Positions 15,793 through 22,322 of a DNA stretch of 22,322 nt are shown here, one piece after another. Under the pieces are notes generated by a model. That model saw only the letters and a program-made list of their open reading frames with translations. It did not search any database and was not told where the DNA came from. How positions within the stretch are numbered: position 1 is the stretch's first letter; every line of letters starts with the position of its first letter. The DNA comes from an uncultured Clostridia bacterium (lineage in GTDB: Bacteria; Bacillota; Clostridia; TANB77; CAG-508). A program made the position numbers and the translations under genes. The stretch covers positions 1 to 22,322 of the forward strand of contig CANRGM010000009.1 of assembly GCA_947630155.1 (NCBI GenBank). The letters are read 5' to 3'.

Positions 15793-17613
15793 TTATTGAG
15801 CAGTATTTCTACGTGCTTCTCTTTCTCTTGTTTTACTATCTAAAATAACTTTACGTAATCTAATATTTAAAGGCGTTACTTCAACCAATTCATCCTCAGC
15901 AATAAATTCAATTGCTTTTTCTAATGAGAATTGTAATGGTGGTACTAAACGAAGAGCATCATCAGAACCTGAAGCTCTTGTGTTTGTTAAGTGTTTTTCT
16001 TTACATACATTTATTGCTATATCTTCATTTCTTGAATTTATACCTACTATCATACCTTCATAAACCTCAACACCAGCACCTATTAATAACTCTCCTCTTT
16101 CTTGAGCATTATATAATCCATATGTTACAGATACTCCTGGCTCAAAAGCTACTAAAACACCTCTTGTTCTTGATGAAATTTCACCTTTATATGGTTCATA
16201 ACATTCAAAAATGCTATTCATTGTTCCTTCACCTTTTGTATCTGTTAAAAACTCTGTTCTATATCCAATTAAACCACGAGCAGGTATTCTGAATTCTATC
16301 TTAGTATGACCAATTTCAGCAGGCTCCATATTTACCATTTCAGCTTTACGTCTTCCTAATTTTTCTATAACAGTTCCAATTGAATCATCTGGTACATTAA
16401 CAACAAGCCTTTCCATTGGTTCACTTTTTACACCATCAATTTCCTTTATAATAACCTTTGGTCTAGAAACTAGTAACTCAAACCCTTCTCTTCTCATTGT
16501 TTCAATCAATACAGATAAATGTAATTCACCACGACCACAAACTTCAAAACTATCTGGTGAATCTGTTTCCTTCACACGCAAACTAACATTTCTTTCTAAT
16601 TCCTTAAATAATCTATCTCTAATATGTCTTGATGTAATATATTGACCTTCTTTTCCAGCTAAAGGTCCATTATTTACACTAAATGTCATAGAAACAGTTG
16701 GTTCATCTATATCCACAAATGGTATTTTGTCTGGATTATTTATATCACAAATTGTATCTCCTATATTGATATCTGCAATTCCTGATAATGCAACTATATC
16801 ACCTGCTTGTGCTTCATCAACTTCTACTTTTTTTAATCCAACATATGTAAATAATTTTGCAATTTTTCCTTGCATATTTTTATCTTGTTTGCAAATAGCA
16901 ATTGGCATACCATTTTTTATTGTTCCTCTTTCAATTCTACCTACTGCTATTCTTCCTAAATAATCATCATAATCAATATTTGAAACTAATAATTGAGCTG
17001 TACCTTCCATATCGCATTTAGGTGGTTCAATTGTATTTATAATTGTGTCAAATATACAATGTACATTATCACTTTCATCCTCTAAATGCATTTTTGCTAT
17101 ACCATTTTTAGCTGATGCATAAATAACAGGGAAATCCAATTGTTCATCACTTGCATCTAATTCTATAAATAATTCTAAAACCTGATCTACAACTTTTAAT
17201 GGATTTGCACCTGGTCTATCTATTTTATTTATTACCACTATTGGTTTTAAATTTGCAGCTAAAGATTTTTTCAAAACCTCTCTTGTTTGAGGCATTGGTC
17301 CTTCAAACGCATCTACTAAAAGTAATACTCCATCAACTGTTCTTAAAACTCTTTCAACTTCTCCTCCAAAATCAGCATGTCCGGGAGTATCAACTATATT
17401 AATTTTTATTCCATTATACATAACTGATGTGTTTTTAGAAAGGATGGTAATTCCTCTTTCTTTTTCCAAATCATTTGAATCCATTACTCTTTCAGCTACT
17501 TGTTCATTTTCCCTGAAAATATGACTTTGTCTTAATAATGCATCTACTAATGTAGTTTTTCCATGATCAACATGCGCAATTATTGCTATATTTCTTATTT
17601 TTTCGTTATACAT
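15793..17613 (-). CDS. typA: Translational GTPase TypA/BipA
   Basis: This 606-residue ribosome-associated GTPase belongs to the elongation-factor-G superfamily. The GTPase motifs are AHVDHGKTT (G1), DTPGHADFGGEV (G3), NKIDRPGA (G4) and SAKNG (G5). Elongation-factor domains and the TypA-specific C-terminus (PARGLIGYRTEFLTDTKGEG; NTRASGSDDALRLVPP) follow. TypA helps 50S subunit assembly and growth under stress, especially at low temperature. The start overlaps the end of the S1 gene by 8 bp, suggesting translational coupling. Length and motifs are normal. Confidence 0.97.
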   Translation of the reverse strand: MYNEKIRNIAIIAHVDHGKTTLVDALLRQSHIFRENEQVAERVMDSNDLEKERGITILSKNTSVMYNGIKINIVDTPGHADFGGEVERVLRTVDGVLLLVDAFEGPMPQTREVLKKSLAANLKPIVVINKIDRPGANPLKVVDQVLELFIELDASDEQLDFPVIYASAKNGIAKMHLEDESDNVHCIFDTIINTIEPPKCDMEGTAQLLVSNIDYDDYLGRIAVGRIERGTIKNGMPIAICKQDKNMQGKIAKLFTYVGLKKVEVDEAQAGDIVALSGIADINIGDTICDINNPDKIPFVDIDEPTVSMTFSVNNGPLAGKEGQYITSRHIRDRLFKELERNVSLRVKETDSPDSFEVCGRGELHLSVLIETMRREGFELLVSRPKVIIKEIDGVKSEPMERLVVNVPDDSIGTVIEKLGRRKAEMVNMEPAEIGHTKIEFRIPARGLIGYRTEFLTDTKGEGTMNSIFECYEPYKGEISSRTRGVLVAFEPGVSVTYGLYNAQERGELLIGAGVEVYEGMIVGINSRNEDIAINVCKEKHLTNTRASGSDDALRLVPPLQFSLEKAIEFIAEDELVEVTPLNIRLRKVILDSKTREREARRNTAQ

Positions 17614-18709
17614 TTTGATTTTCTCCTTCTTCTATAAACTCGTTTGAAGTTCCTTCTAATTCTCTAATAGAAAGTTCTACTTTTTTATTTTCTGTATCTA
17701 TATTAATTATTTTTGCGTTAACTTTTTGTCCAACCTTTAATATTTCATCTGGTTTAGCAATTCTTTTCTCACTAATTTGTGATATATGTACTAAACCTTC
17801 TACACCTTTATCAATTTTTACAAAAGCACCAAAAGGCATTAAATTAGTAACTTTTACAGTTAATATATCATTTACATTATGTTTTTGAACAAATATATCC
17901 CAAGGATTTTCTCCTTTTTTATCATATTCTAATTTCAATCTTTTATTTTCTTTATCAAATTCTTGAATTTTAACTTTTATTTCTTGTCCAACTTGTAAAA
18001 TATCACTTGGTTTTTTATCTCTTTCCCATGTCATTCCAGAAATATGTAGTAATCCCTGAATTCCATCAATATCAACAAAAGCTCCATATGAACTTAAACT
18101 AGTTACTATTCCTTTATACATTTTTCCAACTTCAACATTGTTCCAAAATTCTGATTCTTTAGCTTGTCTTTCCTCATCTATCAATATTCTGATTGATCCA
18201 ATAACTTTTCTATATTGCTCATCATGTTCAATTACTCTAAAAGTAACTTCTTTTCCTTTATAATCCTCTGGTTTCCTATCTCTAGGTATCGCTGATAAAG
18301 ATAATGGAATAAAAATTCGTATTCCTCTATAATCAACAATTAAACCATTGTCATTTACAGATGTAACTTTTTCAGTAAATGTACAATTATTTTTAACTTT
18401 ACTTTCAAATTCTTGTTTTACTATTTTAGAATTAGCTTTTTTAGCTGATAAAAGTACATTTCCTAAGCCGTCATTTAATTTAATTACATCAGCTGTAATT
18501 CTGTCTCCAACTTTGTACAATTTAGCAGGATCATCCTCTTCGTTGTAAGAAAATTCTGTTCTTGGAATAATTCCATCAGCCTTGTATCCTAAATCTACAA
18601 AAATTTCACCTTGTGAATTGATGTTAACAATATTTCCTGTAACGGTTTGCCCTACTTTAATTTCCTTTAAAGTTTGATTTAATAATTCTTCAAAACTCAT
18701 ATTTTCCAT
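17606..18709 (-). CDS. S1 RNA-binding domain protein (ribosomal protein S1 type)
   Basis: This 367-residue protein has four S1 (OB-fold) repeats at about 16-88, 105-175, 192-265 and 275-350. The last two are the most typical (GIVTSLSSYGAFVDIDGIQGLLHIS; VTNLMPFGAFVKIDKGVEGLVHIS, each followed by a VGQ motif). Such four-repeat proteins in Firmicutes (YpfD type) bind mRNA and are called S1 homologues. They are shorter than the six-repeat S1 of proteobacteria. The ATG at 18709 follows AAAGGA at 9 nt. The gene follows cmk-plsC by 135 bp and overlaps typA by 8 bp. Confidence 0.9.
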   Translation of the reverse strand: MENMSFEELLNQTLKEIKVGQTVTGNIVNINSQGEIFVDLGYKADGIIPRTEFSYNEEDDPAKLYKVGDRITADVIKLNDGLGNVLLSAKKANSKIVKQEFESKVKNNCTFTEKVTSVNDNGLIVDYRGIRIFIPLSLSAIPRDRKPEDYKGKEVTFRVIEHDEQYRKVIGSIRILIDEERQAKESEFWNNVEVGKMYKGIVTSLSSYGAFVDIDGIQGLLHISGMTWERDKKPSDILQVGQEIKVKIQEFDKENKRLKLEYDKKGENPWDIFVQKHNVNDILTVKVTNLMPFGAFVKIDKGVEGLVHISQISEKRIAKPDEILKVGQKVNAKIINIDTENKKVELSIRELEGTSNEFIEEGENQNV

Positions 18710-18727
18710 TTTATCTAGTCCTTTCGG

Positions 18728-18779
18728 TATGTCTAATTAAGACATATTTTTATATTTTTAACATTAAAATAGCTATTTT
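18728..18779. repeat. Two inverted repeats in the leader of the S1 gene
   Basis: TATGTCT (18728-18734) and AGACATA (18740-18746) are perfect arms around a 5-nt centre, about 20 bp before the S1 ATG. A second, 14-bp perfect palindrome AAAATAGCTATTTT lies at 18766-18779. The spacing between cmk-plsC and S1 is longer than elsewhere in the operon, so an internal promoter with an operator is possible. No known regulator site is recognised. Confidence 0.4.
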
Positions 18780-18844
18780 GTATAATAAATATACAGTTTA
18801 ATTATTTTAATAATTTTTTGTCCCTAATAGTTCCTAATTATATA

Positions 18845-20164
18845 TTAGTTTTTTATATTTGTCAACATAACAATATTGTCCATAATCTCCTTTGTTGCCT
18901 GCTCTTGACACTCTTTTTCTTGACCTTTTATTTTATATTTTGTCATATCTATTGGTTCACCATAATTTATACATACTTTACTAAATAATTTAAATGTACC
19001 TGATATTCCTACAGGAACAACTTGTTTTCCGGTTTTTATTGCCATAAATGCTGCTCCATTTTTTGCTTTCCCGTTTTTTTCCATGCCGTTTCTTGTTCCT
19101 TCTGGAAAAATAGCTAAAATTTCATTGTTTTTCAATGCCTTCATACATCTTTTCATAGCTTCTAAATCTTGAGTATTTCTTTTTATAGGTATTACATCAA
19201 ATAAACGTTCTAACCATCTTAATATACCAATTCTTCCTAAGTCATGCTTAGCTATAAATCTTACTTTTTCCTTGCTAAATACAACAACTGCAACTGCATC
19301 TAGATAATTTATATGATTAGCACATATTATGAAACCTCCATTTTGAGCAGCTTTTTCCTTATTTTCCTCACCAATAATTTCTACTTTATAAAATATCTTA
19401 TATAAACCTCTTAAAAAACTTTTGACTATAGATCTAACTATTTTTTTACGTGTATTGTTTGGTCTTTCTGAATATATTTTAGGTTCTAATTTTTTTACCT
19501 TCTTTTCTTTTTTTATCAATTTTTGAATCTTTTTAACAACTTGTTTTTGAGTTAAATTTGTTGAATCAATAACAATTGCATCATCTGCTATTTTTAGAGC
19601 TCCAATTTCTTTATTTTTATCTATTTCATCTCTTTGCCTCATATCTTCTAAAACTTCTTCATATGTACATTGTATGTTTCTTTTTTGATTTTGAACAAAT
19701 CTTCTTTTGGCCCTTGCTTCCAGTTCTGCATCCAAATATATTTTTACATCTGCATTAGGAAAAACTACTGTTGTAATATCTCTTCCTTCCATTATTACAT
19801 CTTCAGTTTCAGCCATTTTCCTTTGCAATTCTACCATTTTTGTTCTAATTTCTTTTATTTCTGATACTTTTGAGACCATCTTATTTACAGGATTTTCTCT
19901 TATTTCTTTTGATACATCTTCACCATCTAACTTTACAATTTGTTTATTATCTTCCTTTATTAACTCAATATTTATATTGTCTAAAAGTTCGTTTATTTTA
20001 TCTAAATTATCTAGTTCTATGTTATTTCTTATAATTGCTAATGTTACACATCTATACATAGCACCTGTATCAATACTAGTTAAATTTAATTTCTTAGCTA
20101 ATATTTCTGTTATTGTACCTTTTCCACTTCCTGCAGGACCATCTACCGCAACAATAAATCCCAT
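18845..20164 (-). CDS. Fused cytidylate kinase and 1-acylglycerol-3-phosphate acyltransferase (Cmk-PlsC)
   Basis: This is a 439-residue fusion. Residues 1 to about 218 are (d)CMP kinase: P-loop VDGPAGSGKGT at 7-17, DTGAMYR, MEGRDITTVVFPNADVKIYL, and RDEIDKNKEIGALKIADDAI. A lysine-rich linker (LIKKEKKVKKLEPK) leads to a PlsC domain from about 240. It has the HX4D acyltransferase motif (CANHINYLDA), FPEGTRNG, and a GKQVVPVGISGT strand. The kinase makes CDP and dCDP. The acyltransferase makes phosphatidic acid. CDP-diacylglycerol synthesis needs products of both, which may explain the pairing. Separate cmk and plsC genes are usual neighbours in Clostridia, often with ispH and S1; here ispH is absent between them. 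The ATG at 20164 follows GTGAGG. Confidence 0.9.
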   Translation of the reverse strand: MGFIVAVDGPAGSGKGTITEILAKKLNLTSIDTGAMYRCVTLAIIRNNIELDNLDKINELLDNINIELIKEDNKQIVKLDGEDVSKEIRENPVNKMVSKVSEIKEIRTKMVELQRKMAETEDVIMEGRDITTVVFPNADVKIYLDAELEARAKRRFVQNQKRNIQCTYEEVLEDMRQRDEIDKNKEIGALKIADDAIVIDSTNLTQKQVVKKIQKLIKKEKKVKKLEPKIYSERPNNTRKKIVRSIVKSFLRGLYKIFYKVEIIGEENKEKAAQNGGFIICANHINYLDAVAVVVFSKEKVRFIAKHDLGRIGILRWLERLFDVIPIKRNTQDLEAMKRCMKALKNNEILAIFPEGTRNGMEKNGKAKNGAAFMAIKTGKQVVPVGISGTFKLFSKVCINYGEPIDMTKYKIKGQEKECQEQATKEIMDNIVMLTNIKN

Positions 20165-20247
20165 TTTTTATTCCTCACTTTCATTTTATAATACATTAAC
20201 ACATATCCTACAGAATTATTGCATTCTGTATAATATAGTTATTTTCC

Positions 20248-21087
20248 TTATATATTTTTAGGCATGTTAATTCCTTTAGCCATAACATCTATTTTTGCAA
20301 CATTCATCGCAGTTAGTCTTTCAATTTCCTTCTTAGACTTCATTTGGAATTCTTGCAAAACATCAACAATTTTTTTACCATAATTAACTATGACCTCCAT
20401 ATATATTTCTGCTCCTAAATCTCCTTGATTTACTCTAGTTCTAACAACTTTGTATATATATGTCTCTTTATTGGCTAAATATTCAATAATTTGTTTAAAC
20501 ACACTATCTGATATTGTAAAATTGCCCATATAACTAAAAGTCGGCCTAATTATAGATTTTTCTGATATATATGGGGTCTTACCTTTACCCTTTGATTTAA
20601 ATATTTGTAATGGATCTAGCAAGTATCCAGAAAAATCCTTTTTTATCTCAAAAGTTGGAACTGGAATTACATGTTTTCCTTCTGTTACACGAATTCTCCT
20701 AGCATTCTCCATTTCTTCCTCTGTTGCAACTTCATTAATATAAATAGTTTTACTAATCTTAGGAAGACCTAAATTAGATGCAATTTTTTCAACCATTCCA
20801 TCAGAGGTTCCTAGTAACAAAATTGCAGATGGATTGTATTTAATAAAAGCATCTTGCATTTCCTTTTTTTCATATTCTTCAATAAATAGGGCATGCTTTA
20901 CAGTTTCAATTTTTGTAGGAGCCTTCTTGGCTGAAGTCCCAGCTATAACTGTGTTTCCTTTTATTAATAATCCATCATCAATTATAAAATCTATATCATT
21001 CTCTCCTGCAACCATTTGTGCCCTGTAGCTTTTACCAGTTCCTGATGGTCCTACAAACGCACAAACTCTAATATTGCTAAAATCCAT
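20248..21087 (-). CDS. P-loop NTPase with C-terminal Asp23/Gls24-like domain
   Basis: This is a 279-residue protein. It begins VCAFVGPSGTGKSYRAQMVA, a Walker A motif at 13-20. FIIDDGLLIKG and AILLLGTSDGMVEKIASNL follow and complete a small P-loop domain of about 150 residues. The last 75 residues (VVRTRVNQGDLGAEIYMEV; VNYGKKIVDVLQEFQMKSKK; EIERLTAMNVAKIDVMAKGI) resemble the Asp23/Gls24 envelope-stress fold. The biochemical role is unknown. It may be a nucleotide-dependent switch or kinase working with other Asp23 proteins at the membrane. The ATG at 21087 follows AAAGGA at 9 nt. It is the first gene of the minus-strand run, 83 bp before cmk-plsC, with its own promoter. Confidence 0.7.
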   Translation of the reverse strand: MDFSNIRVCAFVGPSGTGKSYRAQMVAGENDIDFIIDDGLLIKGNTVIAGTSAKKAPTKIETVKHALFIEEYEKKEMQDAFIKYNPSAILLLGTSDGMVEKIASNLGLPKISKTIYINEVATEEEMENARRIRVTEGKHVIPVPTFEIKKDFSGYLLDPLQIFKSKGKGKTPYISEKSIIRPTFSYMGNFTISDSVFKQIIEYLANKETYIYKVVRTRVNQGDLGAEIYMEVIVNYGKKIVDVLQEFQMKSKKEIERLTAMNVAKIDVMAKGINMPKNI

Positions 21088-21126
21088 ATAAAAATTCCTT
21101 TCTTATCTGCATAATTTAACAATATT

Positions 21127-21156
21127 ATTATATCACTTACCCTAATTAAAAATCAA
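21127..21156 (-). promoter_or_regulatory. Probable promoter of the long minus-strand gene run
   Basis: On the minus strand TTGATT (21156-21151) and a perfect TATAAT (21132-21127) have an 18-bp spacer, about 40 bp before the ATG at 21087. The rest of the 258-bp divergent region up to asd is almost pure A/T, with no clear asd promoter and no lysine riboswitch. Confidence 0.5.
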
Positions 21157-21345
21157 TACAAGTATTCGTATTTCTTTATTAATATTTGCTAACTTAATTA
21201 TTATTTAGTAGCACTTTCTTTATTTTCTTAATTAAAATAACATGTAATAATTTATAATTTTTATCATATTCATATTATAAATACATTTTATGCGAAATTA
21301 AACACCATTTAATCACTCACATAAAATATCAAAGGAGGAATAAAG

Positions 21346-22322
21346 TTGAAAAATTATAAACTTGCCGTAGTAGGTGCCACTGGTGTTGTAGGGCAAAAAA
21401 TGCTTGAAGTTTTGCAAGAAAAAAAATTGCCTATTGATGAATATGTTTTTTTTGCTTCTAGTAAGTCTGCAGGAAAGACTTTAAGATTTGGTGATGATAT
21501 TTATGTTGTAAAGGAATTGAATGAAGACTCTATAAATTCAGATTTTAATTTTGCTTTGTTTTCTGCAGGTGGAGACACTGCATTAAAATATGCTCCTATT
21601 TTTGCTAAAAATGGTTGTATAGTCATTGATAATAGTAGTGCATTTAGAATGGATCCAGATGTGCCATTAATAGTTCCTGAAGTTAATTTTGAAGATATAA
21701 AATTGCATAAAGGGATTATTTCAAATCCAAATTGCTCAACTATTCAAGCTGTATGTGCTCTTAAACCTTTAGATGATGCTTTTGAAATCAAAAGGATTGT
21801 GTATTCTACATATCAGGCTGTTTCTGGAGCAGGATCAAAAGGAATTCATGATTTGGAGAATGGAATTAAAGATTATTTTTACAGTTTAAATGAAAGCTTT
21901 AATAATTCTGACAACGATAATACTTATACTTTGGAAAAATTTCCATATCCTATTTTTAACAACTGTTTGCCACATATAGATAAATTTTTAGCTAATGGAT
22001 ATACAAAAGAAGAAGAGAAAATGATTAATGAAACTAAAAAAATATTAGGTAAACCAAACTTAGCAATAACTGCTACAACCGTTAGAGTTCCTGTGTTCAA
22101 TAGTCATTGCGAAAGTATTAATATTGAATTTAATAAAGAATTTGATTTAGCTAAAGTTATTGATGTTTTAAAAGCTGCTCCTGGTGTGGTTGTTAAAGAT
22201 AATCCAAACGAAGAAATTTATGCGATTCCTACATTGGTTTCTGGTAATGATAATGTTTTTGTAAGTAGAATAAGACGAGATTTCAGTATTAAAAATGGTT
22301 TGAATATTTGGATAGTTGCTGA
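21346..22322 (+). CDS. asd: Aspartate-semialdehyde dehydrogenase (partial, C-terminus off window)
   Basis: Asd reduces aspartyl-4-phosphate to aspartate semialdehyde, the branch point to lysine/diaminopimelate, threonine and methionine. The frame is open to the right edge for 325 codons, so almost the whole protein is present. Visible are the NADP-binding start LAVVGATGVVGQKMLEVL, SAGGD, the catalytic cysteine in SNPNCSTIQ, the glutamine motif STYQAVSGAGSKGI, and RVPVFNSHCESINIEF with the substrate-binding arginine and histidine region. The start is TTG at 21346 with AAAGGAGGAA about 8 nt upstream. No other in-frame start fits this ribosome binding site. The gene diverges from the NTPase gene. 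Confidence 0.93.
   Translation, partial: MKNYKLAVVGATGVVGQKMLEVLQEKKLPIDEYVFFASSKSAGKTLRFGDDIYVVKELNEDSINSDFNFALFSAGGDTALKYAPIFAKNGCIVIDNSSAFRMDPDVPLIVPEVNFEDIKLHKGIISNPNCSTIQAVCALKPLDDAFEIKRIVYSTYQAVSGAGSKGIHDLENGIKDYFYSLNESFNNSDNDNTYTLEKFPYPIFNNCLPHIDKFLANGYTKEEEKMINETKKILGKPNLAITATTVRVPVFNSHCESINIEFNKEFDLAKVIDVLKAAPGVVVKDNPNEEIYAIPTLVSGNDNVFVSRIRRDFSIKNGLNIWIVA

Noticed and set aside
21088..21345. Lysine riboswitch upstream of asd
   Set aside because: The 258-bp region lacks the conserved motifs and GC-containing stems. It is almost only A and T.

Overview
The window comes from a very AT-rich, spore-forming member of the Clostridia. The evidence is a pro-sigma-K gene, a flavodiiron protein with rubredoxin (oxygen defence of anaerobes), strong AGGAGG-type ribosome binding sites, some TTG/GTG starts, and Gram-positive surface genes (LPXTG adhesin with sortase). 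TGA is used as a normal stop, so the stop codons are standard.

The most important observation is about decoding. Four genes (tmcAL, rnhA, sigK and a CmpB-family membrane protein) are each interrupted by one extra base. In all four the extra base is a C directly before a GGA or GGT codon, so the disturbed frame shows an in-frame CGG. Reading C|GGN as one glycine (+1 shift) restores a full-length protein with its conserved residues. A by-eye scan of about 6,800 codons found no other in-frame CGG, while CGG in the other two codon phases is common and harmless. This suggests that in this organism CGG is not an arginine codon but a +1 frameshift signal, or that CGGN is read as a four-base glycine codon.

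Layout. 1-2372 (minus): endonuclease-Q-like PHP protein (runs off the left edge) downstream of tmcAL. 2537-2972 (plus): rnhA with its own promoter and a strong terminator. 3118-6841 (minus): an unrecognised very basic protein followed by a MacB-like fused ABC exporter. 6970-7669 (plus): sigK, ending in a terminator. 7782-10716 (minus): sortase followed by a thioester-domain/Cna-B adhesin, with a promoter flanked by two Spo0A-box-like sequences. 11026-12258 (minus): U32 protein of the TrhP type. 12447-13017 (plus): CmpB-family membrane protein, then a bidirectional terminator. 13075-21087 (minus): a long co-oriented run, in transcription order P-loop NTPase/Asp23 protein, Cmk-PlsC fusion, S1-domain protein, TypA, YwaF/TMEM164-like membrane protein, flavodiiron protein, rubredoxin, TrmR methyltransferase. 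21346-22322 (plus): asd, running off the right edge.

Themes: tRNA wobble modification (TmcAL for ac4C34; TrhP and TrmR for ho5U34/mo5U34), translation (S1 protein, TypA), oxygen/NO detoxification (flavodiiron plus rubredoxin), surface display (sortase plus adhesin) and sporulation (SigK). No tRNA, rRNA, CRISPR, insertion sequence or prophage was seen.
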